Counted from the stretch's first letter, positions 28,982 to 41,062 are shown. The stretch: 64,000 bases of DNA from Paludibacterium denitrificans (GCF_009707705.1 NZ_WLYX01000001.1:2728001-2792000); one strand, 5' to 3'. Made by a program: numbers and translations. Notes: a model not told the origin generated them from the sequence alone.

Positions 28982-30525
28982 ATGTGTGGAATTCTAGGCG
29001 TGGTCGGGCAGTCGCCTGTCAACCAGTTGCTGTATGACGGCTTGCAGTTGCTGCAGCACCGTGGTCAGGATGCGGCAGGGATTGTGACGGCCAATGGCAA
29101 GTCCTTTCACATGCACAAAGGCAGCGGCATGGTGCGGGACGTGTTCCGCACACGCAATATGCGCTCGCTGAACGGTAATGCCGGGATCGCCCATGTGCGT
29201 TATCCCACCGCCGGTTCTGCTTCCAGCCTGGCGGAAGCCCAGCCGTTTTATGTCAACTCGCCGTTTGGCGTGGTGCTGGCACACAACGGCAACCTGACCA
29301 ATACCGAAGAGTTGAAGGCCGACATGTACCGCCATGATCTGCGCCACATCAACACCAATTCGGATTCGGAAGTGCTGCTCAACGTGTTCGCCCATGAACT
29401 GGCGCAACGTGTCGAGGGCTTTGAACTGTCGGTGGACGCTGTGTTTGCCGCCATCGAAGCCGTGCATCGCCGGGTACGCGGTGCCTATGCTGTGGTCGCC
29501 ATGATCGCCGGTTATGGTCTGGTTGCCTTCCGCGACCCCAACGGCATCCGTCCGCTGGTGATCGGCGTCAACGAATCCAGTGGCCGTGCCGAGTACATGC
29601 TGGCCTCGGAATCGGTGGCACTGGATTGCTCGGGCTTCCAGGTGCTGCGCGATGTGCAGCCGGGCGAAGGCGTGTTCATCAGCTTTGACGGTGATTTCCA
29701 CGCGCGCAGCTGCGCCACTAACGTGACGCATGCGCCGTGTCTGTTCGAATATGTGTACTTTGCTCGTCCGGATTCGGTTATTGATGGCGCCTCGGTTTAT
29801 CAGGCACGCATAGTGATGGGCGAGAAGTTGGCCGAAAAAATCCGCCGCGTGTTGCCGCAGATGGATATCGACGTGGTCATGCCTATCCCCGATACCAGTC
29901 GCCCCAGCGCGCTGCAATTGGCCAACCATCTTGGTTTGCCTTATCGCGAAGGCTTCATCAAGAACCGCTACATCGGTCGTACCTTCATCATGCCGGGTCA
30001 GGCTGTACGCAAGAAATCGGTGCGTCAGAAACTCAATCCGGTTGCCTGCGAATTCAAGGATCGCAACGTATTGCTGGTAGACGATTCCATCGTGCGTGGC
30101 ACCACGTCCAAGGAAATCGTGCAAATGGCACGTGATGCTTAGGCGCCAAGAAAGTTTATTTTGCCTCGGCAGCACCGGCGGTGCGCTTCCCCAATGTTTA
30201 CGGTATCGACATGCCCACCCGGGCCGAATTGCTGGCTACCGGCCGTAATGATCAGCAAATCGCAGAAGAAATTGGCGCGGATGCGGTGATTTATCAGGAT
30301 CTGGATGCGCTTGAAGAAGCGGTGCATAGCGTCAATCCGCAACTTAATGCGTTCGAGACCTCATGTTTCAATGGTGAATATATTACCGGCGACATTACGA
30401 ATGAATATCTTGATGCAATAGAAAGCGCCCGTTCGCAAGGTAAATCAGCCAAAGATAAAGAGGAGGCATCCAGTTCCCAGATGGTTGATCTCAATTTGAA
30501 TGTTGCAGAGCAAAACCTGATGTGA
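28982..30525 (+). CDS. purF: amidophosphoribosyltransferase (one apparent frameshift)
   Basis: First committed step of purine synthesis. Catalytic Cys2 directly after Met (MCGILGVVG, no propeptide), [26 protein letters not shown], and the PRPP loop [18 protein letters not shown]. The frame breaks at 30137-30144 (GCTTAGGC; GCCGGC restored gives [16 protein letters not shown]). About 514 residues. Followed by a terminator. Confidence 0.95.
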
Positions 30526-30532
30526 GCAAAAT

Positions 30533-30558
30533 AAACGCGCCTGACCGGGCGCGTTTTT
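30533..30558 (+). terminator. terminator after purF
   Basis: AAACGCGCC-TGAC-CGGGCGCGTTTTT. Confidence 0.85.
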
Positions 30559-30671
30559 ATTTAGCCTTCTTTCTTATATCTATATAGCTGGCGATATAGG
30601 AAAACCGGCCAATCAGCAGGTTTTACTGTTATCCGGCACCTCGCGGTTATCAGGGGTAGAAAATAATTAGC

Positions 30672-31853
30672 ATGAACCAAGAAAATTCAAACTCACCGTT
30701 ACATCCGGAAACTCTGGCTATTCGTGCCGGTCGTGAAACCAGCGAGTTTCGCGAACATAGCCAAAGTCTGTTTCTGACTTCCAGTTTTACTTATGATTCA
30801 GCCGAACAGGCGGCCGCCATGTTCATGGGCGAACTGGAAGGTTATACCTACTCACGCTTTACCAATCCTACCGTGTCAGCCTTTCAACAGCGCCTCGCCG
30901 CACTGGAATGTGGCGATAGCGCGATAGCTACTGCCAGTGGCATGGCGGCCATTCAGGCCGTTGCCATGGCACTGCTCAAGAAGCGATCACATTGTGTCGT
31001 CGCAAAGCCTGTTTGGTTCCACCATCAACCTGTTTTCCGGCACCTTGTCCAAATTTGGCATTGAAACCACCTTTGTCGAAGGTGCGGACCTTGATGCTTG
31101 GCATGCGGCTGTCCGTCCCAACACCAAGCTGTTTTTCCCGGAAACACCGTCTAATCCGCTGACCGAAGTTTCCGATATTGAGGCGATTGCCGCCATTGCG
31201 CATCAGGCGGGAGCCATTCTGGTCGTGGATAACTGCTTCTGCTCGCCAGCTTTGCAGCAGCCGCTCAAACTTGGCGCCGATCTGGTTGTCCATTCCGCCA
31301 CCAAATATCTGGACGGTCATGGCCGGGTACTTGGTGGGGCGGTGGTCGGCAAGGATGCTCTAGTTGAGCAGGTTTTCCTGCATGTCCGTACTGCCGGGCC
31401 GTCGCTATCGCCATTCAATGCGTGGGTCTTGCTTTCCGGCCGGAAACGCTATTTATCCGCATGGAAAAACAGTCGGCTACTTCGCTGGAACTGGCGCGTT
31501 GGCTGGAGCAGCATCCTGCCATCGAAAAAGTGTTTTACCCCGGACTAGAAAGCCATCCACAGCACGCCTTGGCAATGAAGCAGCAGGCCAGTGGCGGTGC
31601 CGTGGTATCGTTTGTGGTGAAAGGTGGCCGGGAAGCCGCATGGAAGCTGTTTGATAACCTGCAGGTGATTTCCCGCACCGCCAATGTCGGTGATGTGAAA
31701 ACCACCATGACGCATCCGGCTTCCACTACGCACGCGCGGATTTCTGCTGAGGCGCGAGCCAAGGCCGGGATTGTTGAAGGGCTGATTCGCGTTGCGGTAG
31801 GTCTGGAGCATCTGGACGATCTCAAGGCGGATATTGCGCGCGGCCTTGCCTGA
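30672..31853 (+). CDS. metZ: O-succinylhomoserine sulfhydrylase (two apparent breaks)
   Basis: Cys/Met-metabolism PLP enzyme making homocysteine from O-succinylhomoserine and sulfide. TLAIRAGRETSEFREHSQSLF, YTYSRFTNPTVSAFQQRLAALE, and the PLP lysine in VVHSATKYLDGHGRVLGG. Breaks: 30981-30984 (AAGC in place of GCCGGC; LLKAGDHIVSSQSLFGST) and 31440-31443 (CCTGG to CCGG; LSGLETLFIRMEKQS). About 394 residues. The MetZ label, rather than MetB/MetC, rests on overall wording and length. Confidence 0.85.
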
Positions 31854-31877
31854 GACAATAATTTCACTCGTTTCATT

Positions 31878-31911
31878 CAAACGGCAGTCTAGAATACAGA
31901 CTGCCGTTTTT
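31878..31911 (+). terminator. terminator after metZ
   Basis: AAACGGCAGTCT / AGACTGCCGTTTTT. Confidence 0.88.
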
Positions 31912-31938
31912 GTGGGCGGCGTTCGGCCCGGTATTGTC

Positions 31939-31985
31939 TTGACACATTTCAAACCAGAACGTAATTTTGAAACACTTGTTCGAAA
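31939..31985 (+). promoter_or_regulatory. putative promoter and operator of the tetR-fadE unit
   Basis: TTGACA (31939-31944), a 17-bp spacer, TAATTT (31962-31967). An imperfect palindrome TTTGAAACA-CT-TGTTCGAAA (31966-31985; 7 of 9 positions pair) overlaps the -10 and start, as expected for autorepression by the TetR protein. Confidence 0.5.
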
Positions 31986-32037
31986 GTTGGAGATGAACAA
32001 GCTACACTCTGCAAACCTAAAAAAGGCAAAGGTCATC

Positions 32038-32679
32038 ATGGAAGCTAATCGCCCAGACACCGCAACGCGTATTCTGGATGTTGCAGAACAGCTGTTTGTG
32101 GAGCAGGGATTTGAGGCGACTTCGCTACGCATGATTACCCAGCAAGCGGAAGTTAATCTGGCCGCGGTGAATTACCACTTTGGTTCCAAGGATGCGTTGT
32201 TCGAGTCGGTGTTTCAACGCCGTCTGGCCCCGCTGATCGCTTCCTGTCTGGCCGAACTGGATCAGCTGGAAGCCAAGGAGGAGCACCCGAGTGTGGAAAG
32301 TCTGGTGATGACTTTTATCCGTCCTTGTCTCGCCTTGTCCAAGGATCCTGCTCGCGGCGGGGCATTGTTTGTCCGCTTGCTGTCACGTACTCTGGTAGAA
32401 AACCACCGATTGCTGCGCGAAACCATTTCACAGCAATACAGTGTGTTTGTGCAGCGTTATACCCGTGCTTTTCGCCATGCCTTGCCAGAGTTTGGGGTGG
32501 AAGAGTTGGCTTGGCGCATGCATTTTGCCTTTAGTGTCATGTTTAATGCTTTTGCCGGTAATGATGTGTTGAAGATTTTCTTCCGCAGCCAGATTGTCAC
32601 CGCGCGTGATCCTGACATGATCGTCAAACATCTGGTGCCCTTTGTTGTAGCCGGGTTGGTTGCACCTGTTCCCGGCTGA
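32038..32679 (+). CDS. TetR-family transcriptional regulator
   Basis: 213 residues. N-terminal [53 protein letters not shown]. The C-terminal domain ([19 protein letters not shown]...) resembles regulators that sense acyl-CoA, but that is inference from the neighbouring fadE, fadL, fadB-like and thiolase genes. ATG 32038 is chosen (AAAGG 6 bases upstream); the longer frame from 31834 runs through the metZ terminator. Confidence 0.87.
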   Translation: MEANRPDTATRILDVAEQLFVEQGFEATSLRMITQQAEVNLAAVNYHFGSKDALFESVFQRRLAPLIASCLAELDQLEAKEEHPSVESLVMTFIRPCLALSKDPARGGALFVRLLSRTLVENHRLLRETISQQYSVFVQRYTRAFRHALPEFGVEELAWRMHFAFSVMFNAFAGNDVLKIFFRSQIVTARDPDMIVKHLVPFVVAGLVAPVPG

Positions 32680-32705
32680 CACTGTCAATACGGGGGTCGG
32701 GCCTC

Positions 32706-35161
32706 ATGATAGCTGCTGTTCTTCTGGTGTTGCTGGTGGGAGGATTGGCTTATTTCCGAGCCCCCATTTTGGCTTGGAGTGCCGTGGTTGCCATATGGCT
32801 GTTGAGCTTGCCATGGACTCATGGGGCATCCCTGCCCACTGCTGGCTGGGTGGCGTTTGCCCTGATTGCCCTTGTGCTCAACATCCAGCTCCTGCGCCGT
32901 GTCGTTCTGACCGGTCCGTTTTTTGTCGTTTTCAAAAAAATTACACCAGTCATGTCTCAAACCGAGCAAGAGGCGCTCAATGCCGCTCTGTGTGGTGGGA
33001 CCGCGATCTGTTTTCCGGCAGGCCAGATTGGCAACGCCTATTGGCTTTTCCTGATCCGCAATTATCGGCAGAAGAACAAGCGTTTTTGAATGGCCCGACT
33101 GAAGCGTTGTGCCAGATGATTGATGACTGGAAAATCACGCATGAGCTGAAAGATCTGCCGCTGGAGGTTTGGCAATTTATCAAGGAGCATGGTTTCCTGG
33201 GTATGATCATCCAGAAACGCTATGGCGGTTTGGAGTTCTCCAATTATGCCCATGCCAAGGTTGTTACCAAGATTGCCACGCGGGGAGGCAGCGCGGCAGT
33301 CTCGGTGATGGTCCCTAATTCATTGGGGCCCGGTGAGTTGCTGCAGCACTATGGTACCGATTCCCAAAAAGATTATTACCTGCCGCGCCCGGCCAAAGGC
33401 GTGGAGATTCCCTGTTTTGCTCTAACCAGCCCTTATGCTTAAGCTCGGACGCTGGCAATATTCCTGACTATGGTGTGGTGTGTTACGGCAACTATACCGA
33501 TCCACGTAGCGGTGAGTTGCACCAAAACGTGCTGGGCATGCGTGTTAGTTGGGAAAAGCGCTGGATCACCCGGCGCCAGTTGCCACGATTCTGGGGCTGG
33601 CGTTTAAGTTGTATGACCCTGATCACTTGCTGGGTGAAGTGGACGAGCTGGGCATTACTTGCGCGTTGGTGCCAACCGGGCATCAGGGGGTGTGTATTGG
33701 CCGACGTCATTATCCCGGCGGTGCGGCGTTCATGAATGGGCCAACCTGGGGTAAGGATGTTTTCATTCCGCTGGAGTGGATCATCGGTGGGCGTGAATAT
33801 GCCGGGCAGGGCTGGCGGATGCTGGTGGAGTGCCTGTCGGTGGGGCGCTGTATTTCCTTGCCTGCCATGTCGGTAGCGTCTGGAAAACTGGCCAGCTATG
33901 TGACGGGTGCCTATGCGCGCATTCGTGATCAGTTTGGCTTGCCGATTGGCAAGTTTGAAGGTGTGGATGAGGCGATGGCCCGTATCGCCGGGCATACCTA
34001 CCAGATGGAGGCTGCACAGGATCTGGCGCTGACGGCACTCGATCTGGGTGAAAAACCATCTGTCTTGTCGGCTATTCTCAAGTATCACAATACGGAACGC
34101 ATGCGCAAAGTCCTGAACGATGCCATGGATGTGCATGGAGGCCGTGCGGTGGTGCTGGGGCCACGTAATTATCTGGCACGTGCCTATCAAGCAGTTCCCA
34201 TCGCCATTACCGTTGAGGGGGCCAATATTCTGACCCGGTCCATGATCATTTATGGGCAGGGGGCGATCCGTTGCCATCCGTTTGTGCTGCGTGAAATGCA
34301 GTCAGTGCAGCGTGACGATCTGATTGAATTTGACCGAGCCGTAACCGGGCACATTAATTTTGTCATCAGTAATGTCTTCCGCTCGTTGTGGTTAGGGTTG
34401 ACCGGTGCCCATCTGACTCGTGTTCCATGTGGGGCTGAAGTCAGGCGTTATTACCAGCAGCTGACGCGGCTTTCCAGTGCTTTTGCCTTGTTGTCGGATA
34501 TGGCAATGCTTAGTCTTGGCGGAACGCTTAAATTCCGCGAGAAGTTGTCTGCTCGTTTGGGGGACGTATTGTCAGGGTTGTATATCGCATCGGCTTGTCT
34601 CAAGCGTTTTGAGCGTGAAGGTGCTGCCAAGGACGATCAGGTAATCCTGCAATGGGCGGTGGAAAGCAATCTCTATGATATTCAGCATGCTATGGATGGC
34701 TTTCTGGCTAATTTGCCCAATCGTCTGTTGGCGGGCATTTTGCGCGCCATCATCTTCCCGTGGGGGGGGGGCGTTTCAAGCCACCTTCCGATCGCCTCGG
34801 CACCCAAGTGGCGCGCAATCTGATGCAACCTGGTGGAGTGCGTGATCGGCTTACCAACGGCATGTTCGTGCCACTGGACGAACGCGATCCGGTGGGGATG
34901 CTGGGTGTGGCCTTGGCGGCGACGCTCAAGGCCGAGCCGGTCGAACAGCGCTTGCGTAAGCTGGCCCGTTCCGGGGCGTTTCATGCCCTGACCGCCAGAG
35001 AAAGGTTGGCCGAAGCGCTACAAACCGGCGCGATCTCCCCGGTCGAATTTGAGGACGTCGCACGAGCGCGTAAGTTGAAGCGTGATGTCATCATGGTCGA
35101 TGATTTTGACATGGCATTGCGTCATCACGATGCAGACTTGCTGGATCGGTTGATCTTCTAA
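32706..35161 (+). CDS. fadE: acyl-CoA dehydrogenase FadE (four apparent breaks)
   Basis: First step of fatty-acid beta-oxidation. Two N-terminal hydrophobic helices ([28 protein letters not shown]), then the dehydrogenase core ([70 protein letters not shown]). Breaks: 32982-32986 (GCCGC for [19 protein letters not shown]), 33437-33444 (GCTTAAGC; SPYAGSDAG), 33570-33573 (CCTGG to [16 protein letters not shown]) and a run of ten G at about 34763. Also 33391-33394 reads PRPAKG where homologues have PRLA. Corrected length about 816 residues, as in E. coli FadE. Confidence 0.92.
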
Positions 35162-35263
35162 CCAAGCGACTGCCCAAGGTGCTCTATTCACTCTTTCAGG
35201 CTTGCACTATCTTCCAGATGTGCAGACTTGAAAGCCTATTGTTCTCACCGCCGGTGGTGTGCC

Positions 35264-35641
35264 ATGAACGATGTTCAATTAAAACAACCCGTGTTACGTG
35301 TCCGTGCCTTGACCGAAGCGGTTGGCTTGTCTGGCCGGGTGCAGGTGGGGTGGTTGATGGGGCAGGTGGATGCGGCCGGAACGTTGGTGGCGGAACGTCT
35401 GACCGGTGGTTGGGTCGCCACCCGTGCGATCAATGCGCTGCAGTTTGCCGCGCCGGTGTGGCCGGGCGAAGTCGTCAGTTTGTATGTGGGAAAACTGCGC
35501 CAAGGTGAGACGTCCATTACCTTAAAAATTTCCGTAGAAACCGAGCGGGCTGGGGGTGTCGCCGTGACGGTAACGGAAATTATTGCAACGTTTGTTGCCA
35601 TTGATGGTGATGGGAGATCAAGAAAGATAGCTGTAGATTAG
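35264..35641 (+). CDS. YciA-like acyl-CoA thioesterase (hotdog fold)
   Basis: 125 residues. LSGRVQVGWLMGQVDAAGTLVAERLTGGWVATRAINALQFAAPVWPGEVVSLYVGKLRQGETSITLKISV is the YciA/acyl-CoA hydrolase pattern. Probably hydrolyses medium/long acyl-CoA; it fits the fatty-acid block. Intact. Confidence 0.85.
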   Translation: MNDVQLKQPVLRVRALTEAVGLSGRVQVGWLMGQVDAAGTLVAERLTGGWVATRAINALQFAAPVWPGEVVSLYVGKLRQGETSITLKISVETERAGGVAVTVTEIIATFVAIDGDGRSRKIAVD

Positions 35642-35696
35642 CGCGTTTTCACGGTCTATTTTTTGCCGTTGTTGTGTAAATACAAAATAAAACGAC

Positions 35697-35711
35697 CGTT
35701 TGGAACAAACG
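35697..35711. promoter_or_regulatory. perfect palindrome upstream of fadL
   Basis: CGTTTG-GAA-CAAACG. It lies in the 193-bp gap ahead of fadL; could be an operator for the local TetR protein. It is not identical to the palindrome ahead of tetR. Confidence 0.4.
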
Positions 35712-35834
35712 CTCTTTATTTTGATAGACAGGTTTGAGTTCTCTGGTAGTATCCCGACAGGACCGCATGCAAAGTGGTTCATAAACGACGCACTTCAAAT
35801 CAAATAGAGTCGCTAAAAAAGAGGGAGATGACAC

Positions 35835-37278
35835 ATGAAACTCAAGCACCTCAGCTTGTCCGTGATGCTCATGGGAGTCACTATCGGAGGCGTTGCGAAT
35901 ACCGCCCATGCCTCGGGTTATCACTTTGGCTCGCAGAGCGTTTCTGCGCAGGGTACGGCGCATGCCAACAGTGCCGAAGCGGCCGATGCTTCGGTTTTGT
36001 TCTACAACCCGGCATGTCACGTCTTGAGGGAACCAATCTCTCTGGCGGCCTGACGCTGGTTGTTCCTAATTCCGACTATACCGACAAAGGTTCGACGCGT
36101 TTTACCGGTTCACAAACTGGCGGGGGCAATGGCGGTACGTTTGCTCCGGATTATGTTGTCGCCCCGTCTTTCTATCTGACGCATCAGCTGAATGACAAAC
36201 TCAGTGTCGGTGTAGGCATGTTTGTACCGTTTGGTGCCAAGCTTGATTATGGCAATACCGGCTAAGCCGTTATGGTCTGGAAAACATCACGCTGGAAACC
36301 ATCGATATCAATCCATCGATGTCCTTCAAGTTTGATGAGCATCATTCGGTGGGTGTGGGTGTGACGGCCGAGTACATGAAGGCCAAGTTGCAGAAGGCAG
36401 TGGATGTGCCTGGCGGGGTTTCATACTTGCTGGCACATGGTGCTGGGTCCTCATTGCTGACCAGTTACTATGGTCTGGGTGGTACTCAGGCCCCGGCTGC
36501 TGTTCAGTCGGCTTTGTTGGGGGCCAAGGATGGTCAGGCCAAGCTGGATGCCGATGACTGGGGCTATGGCTTTAACCTCGGCTATATGTACCAACTTAAC
36601 GATGCCACCCGCTTTGGTCTGGCCTATCGCTCCAGCGTACGCCATCGCCCGGAAGGTAACGCAAACTGGTCATTCAATGTGACGTCAGACCCGATCTTGA
36701 ATCAGATTATTGCCAGTAGTGCAGGCAAGAAAACTTCTGCGGCATCGGTGGATGTGGAAACGCCTGAGTCGGTATCGGGCAACTTCTATCATGACCTGAA
36801 TGACAAGTGGGCGGTGATGGGCGACCTGACCTGGACCCGTCACTCGCGCATGGATAGCATCGACATCAAGTTCCACAACGTCAATCCGGCGGAAGGTGAT
36901 CTGATCATCAAGCAAAACTGGAAAGACACGTTCAAGCTGTCGCTGGGTGCCAACTACAAGTACAGCGAGAATTTATTGCTGCGCGGCGGTGTGGCGTATG
37001 ACCAGTCGCCGGTGAAAAACGACAATCTGCGTCACCCGGCCTTGCCGGATAGCGACCGCTACTGGTTCTCTGTTGGTGCCAATTACAAGCTGAACAAGCA
37101 GTCATCCATTGATCTGGCGTACAGCTATGTATTCTTCAAGAATTCCAGTATCAATTATACCGATACGTGTACCCCCGTCACGCCAACCGGTACGTGCACT
37201 GGCAACGGTGAAACCACCCGTGGCGATTACAAGACCAATCTGCAGTTTCTGGGTGTGCAGTACAACTATCGTTTCTAA
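35835..37278 (+). CDS. fadL: long-chain fatty acid outer-membrane transporter FadL (two apparent breaks)
   Basis: Signal peptide (MKLKHLSLSVMLMGVTIGG...AHA), then the FadL plug region SGYHFGSQSVSAQGTAHANSAEAADASVLFYNPA and beta-strands ending VQYNYRF with C-terminal Phe, a BAM signal. Breaks: 36010-36014 (four bases lost at CCGGCCGGC; NPAGMSRLEGTNL) and 36261-36267 (GCTAAGC with TAA; downstream frame RYGLENITLE). About 480 residues. Confidence 0.9.
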
Positions 37279-37304
37279 CCGGATAGACGTTTAGTTGTGG
37301 AAGG

Positions 37305-37360
37305 GGTCAGGACAGGAAACCTGTCCTGACCAAAGCAAGGCAGGCGTGAGGGGCCTGCCT
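37305..37360. other. two intergenic hairpins between fadL and the fadB-like gene
   Basis: GGTCAGGACAGG-AAA-CCTGTCCTGACC (37305-37331, 12-bp stem) and AGGCAGGC / GCCTGCCT (37338-37360). Neither has a T run, so they are more likely mRNA-stabilising or processing structures, or a weak attenuator, than terminators. Confidence 0.6.
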
Positions 37361-37397
37361 GATGATTATGTGTGGTCCAACTATAACGAGGAAACCC

Positions 37398-39772
37398 ATG
37401 TCTCAATCCAAATTCATCGTACGCAAGGTCGCTGTCCTTGGCGCTGATGATGGGGGCGCAAATCGCGGCTCATCTGGTAAATGCCAAAGTGCCTACCGTA
37501 TTGTTTGATTTGCCAGCCAAAGAAGGTAACAAGAATGCGATCGCCCTCAAGGCGATCGAGGGTCTGAAGAAACTCAAACCGTCGCCGCTGGCTGGTCAGG
37601 ACGTTGTCAATGCCATTGAGCTAAGCCAACTATGAAGACCACCTGCATCTGCTGAAAGACTGCGATCTGGTGATCGAGGCGATTGCCGAACGCATGGACT
37701 GGAAGGCTGATCTGTATCATAAAGTGGCGCCATTCCCGGGTGAGCATACGATCTTTGCGACCAATACCTCGGGTCTGTCCATTAATACGTTGGCCGAAAA
37801 CTGCCCGGAATCGGTCCGCCCGCGCTTCTGTGGTGTTCACTTCTTCAATCCGCCACGTTACATGCATCTGGTCGAGATCATCCCGTGCGTGACGTCGGAT
37901 GCAGGCATTCTGGACAATCTGGAACGTTTCCTTGTTACCACGCTGGGCAAGGGAGTGGTCCGGGCAAAAGACACGCCCAATTTTGTCGCCAACCGTATTG
38001 GCGTGTTCTCGATGCTGGCGACCATCGCCAACGCTGAAAAATTCGGAATTCGCTTTGACGTGGTGGATGATCTGACTGGCCCGCGCTTGGGCCGTCCCAA
38101 GTCCGCCACCTTCCGTACCGCTGATGTTGTGGGCCTGGATACCTTCGCTCATGTCGTCAAAACCATGCAGGACACGCTACCTGATGATCCGTGGCATGGC
38201 TATTTCAAGTCTCCTGAGTGGCTGCAGAAGTTGATTGCTGCCGGTGCCTTGGGCGCTAAAACCAAGGTTGGCATCTACAAGAAAGACGGCAAGCAGATGT
38301 TTGTCTTTGACCCGGCCAAAGGCGAGTATGTCGGGGCGGGCGAGAAAGGCGACGACGCCGTTAAAGATATTCTGAAGATCGCCAACCCGGCAGAAAAATT
38401 CAAGAAGTTGCGCGATAGCCAGCATCCGCAGGCGCAGTTCCTGTGGGCCTGCTTCCGCGATGTTTTCCACTACATTGCCTACCATCTGGCCGGTATTGCC
38501 AACTCTGCCCGTGACGTGGATTTTGCCATTCGCTGGGGCTTTGGCTGGTCTGCCGGGCCGTTCGAAACCGGCAGGCGGCTGGTTGGCAGCAAGTAGCCAA
38601 GTGGATTGCCGAAGATGTCGAAGCGGGTAAAGCCTTGGCTTCGGCCAACCTTCCTGCTTGGGTGCTGGAGTCGGATCGTGCTGGCGTGCATTTTGCTGAT
38701 GGTTCCTACAACGCCGCACACGGCACGCTGCTGGGCCGCTCCTCGCTGGATGTTTATCAGCGACAACTCGCCCCTGCCCGCGTATTTGGTGAGGTTGCCG
38801 CTCCGCTGGGCGAGACAGTATTCGAGAACGAAGGCGTACGCGCATTCACTACCGGTGATGACGTGTTGGTAGTGTCGTTCAAATCCAAGGCCCATGCCAT
38901 TGGCCCGGCAGTGATCGAAGGGCTGAACAAGGCAATTGATCTGGCCGAAGATGGTTTCAAAGGCCTGGTGATCTGGCAAACCGAAGAGCCGTTCTCGGTG
39001 GGGGCAGACCTGCAATCGATGCTGCTTAAGGCATTCATGATGGGCGATTGGGAGTCCATCGACGCTACGGTGCGCAAGTTCCAGAACACCTCGATGCGCC
39101 TGCGGTATTGCCGGTACCTACCGTGGCAGCGACCCGTGGCTATGTGTTTGGTGGCGGTTGTGAGTTTGCCATGCACTGCGACCGGACCGTGGCAGCGCTG
39201 GAGTCGTATGTTGGCTTGGTGGAAGTTGGCGTTGGCCTGTTGCCGGGCGGCGGTGGTTGCAAAGAGTTTGCGCTGCGTGCGGCACAGGAAGCCAAAGGCG
39301 ACGTGCTGGCCGCTCTCAAGGATTACTTTATGGCGATTGCCACGGCCAAAGTTGCGACCAGCGGTGTCGAAGCGCAGGAAATTGGCTATTTCCGCAAAGG
39401 CGATCCGGTTGTTTTCAATAGTTACGAGCTGCTGTATGTGGCTAAACAGCAGGCGCTGGCGTTGGCCGAATCCGGCTATCGTCCGCCGCTGGCAAACAAG
39501 GCTTTCCCGGTGGCCGGGCGCCTGGCGCAGCGTCCATCAAGGGGCAACTGGTCAATATGCTGGAAGGGCATTTCATCTCACAGCATGACTTCTTTATTGC
39601 CGGGCAGATTGCCGATGTGATGACGGGCGGGGATCTGGAGCCGGGGACATTGGTGAACGAGCAATGGATACTGGATCTGGAGCGCAAGGCGTTTATGACG
39701 CTGCTGAAAAACACCAAGACCCAAGACCGCATTGCCAACATGCTGACCACTGGCAAGCCGCTGCGTAACTAA
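37398..39772 (+). CDS. 3-hydroxyacyl-CoA dehydrogenase / enoyl-CoA hydratase fusion, FadB-type (five apparent breaks)
   Basis: Domain order is dehydrogenase first: NAD-binding KVAVLGAGVMGAQIAAHLVN, FATNTSGLSINTLAE, FCGVHFFNPPRYMHLVEIIP, then a C-terminal crotonase domain (GLVIWQTEEPFSVGADLQSM, YVFGGGCEFAMHCDRTVAA, VGVGLLPGGGGCKEFAL). This is the reverse of E. coli FadB. Breaks: about 37440-37448 (GCCGGC lost; GAGVMG), 37620-37626 (GCTAAGC; IEPANYEDHLH), 38568-38571 (CCTGG to CCGG; ETWQAAGWQQVAK), near 39103-39112 and near 39520-39530. About 790 residues. Confidence 0.88.
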
Positions 39773-39838
39773 TTTGAAGAATGCACGGTGTGACGGCCGC
39801 GAGGGGCGAGCCTGTCACACACCAAGGAGATAAAAAAT

Positions 39839-41042
39839 ATGGCCAAGCAAGTACAGGAAGCCTATATCGTTGCCACCACCCGCACGCCGGTGGGCAAGGC
39901 CCCGCGTGGCATGATGAAACACGTTCGTCCGGATGACATGTTGGCGCATGTGATTACTGGCGCCTTGGCTCAGGTTCCAACGCTGGATCCGACGCTGATT
40001 TCGGATTGCGTGGTGGGATGTGCGTTCCCTGAAGCGGAACAAGGTCTCAATATGGCACGTATTGGCGTGCTGCTGGCAGGGCTGCCCGACACGGTTGGCG
40101 GCATCACCATCAACCGTTATTGCTCGTCGGGCATCAATGCAGTGCAGATCGCCGCTGATCGTATCCGCATGGGCGAAGCCGATGTGGTCATTGCTGCTGG
40201 TGCAGAATCCATGTCCATGGTGCCGATGATGGGCAACAAGGTTGCGCTGAACCCGCAAATTTTTGCCAAAGATGAAAACTACGCCATTGCCTATGGCATG
40301 GGCCTGACGGCTGAGAAAGTCGCGCAGCAGTGGAACGTTTCCCGCGAAGATCAGGATGCTTTTGCCGTGGAATCACATCGCCGCGCCTTGGCGGCTATTG
40401 ATTCCGGCGCTTTCAAAAGCGAGATCACGCCATTGCCGGTTACTTACCGTACGCCGAATCTGGCGACTGGTGAGGTAATCACAACTTCTCGCGTGCTGGA
40501 TACCGATGAAGGCCCGCGCCGTGAAACCACGCTGGAAGGTTTGGCCAAACTGAAAACAGTGTTCGATGCCAAGGGTAGTGTGACGGCGGGTAACTCGTCG
40601 CAGATGTCCGATGGCGCTTAAGCGCGGTGATTCTGGTTTCAGAAAAGATTCTCAAGCAATTCAACCTGACGCCGCTGGCACGTTATGTGACGTTCTCGGT
40701 CAGGGCGTGCCGCCTGCCATCATGGGTATTGGCCCGAAAGAGGCGATTCCGGCTGCTTGCCAGCAGGCAGGCATCGGACAGGATGATCTGAAATGGATTG
40801 AATTGAACGAGGCGTTTGCCGCGCAGTCCTTGGCGGTCATTCGGGATCTGGAGTTGGATGTCTCCAAGGTCAATCCGCATGGCGGCGCCATTGCCTTGGG
40901 ACACCCGCTGGGGGCGACTGGCGCCATCCGCACGGCCACTCTGGTACACGGTATGCGCAATGCCGGGCAGCAGGGTTATGGCATGGTGACCATGTGTATC
41001 GGCACTGGCATGGGTGCGGCGGGTATCATCGAAGTGTTGTAA
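39839..41042 (+). CDS. acetyl-CoA C-acyltransferase (thiolase), two apparent breaks
   Basis: Thiolase of beta-oxidation. Active-site Cys in NRYCSSGINAVQIAA, C-terminal NEAFAAQSLAVIRD, NPHGGAIALGHPLGATG and MCIGTGMGAAGI. Breaks: 40616-40623 (GCTTAAGC; SDGAGAVILVSEK) and about 40697-40704 (restores FSVAGVPPAIMGIGP). About 400 residues. Directly follows the FadB-type gene with AAGGAG before the ATG; the two form the trifunctional beta-oxidation pair. Confidence 0.9.
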
Positions 41043-41062
41043 GCAACGCTGCATTGTGTGAT

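Noticed and set aside
31834-32037. Longer TetR frame starting at 31834
   Set aside because: It would run through the metZ stop and terminator and adds no conserved residues; the HTH begins right after ATG 32038.
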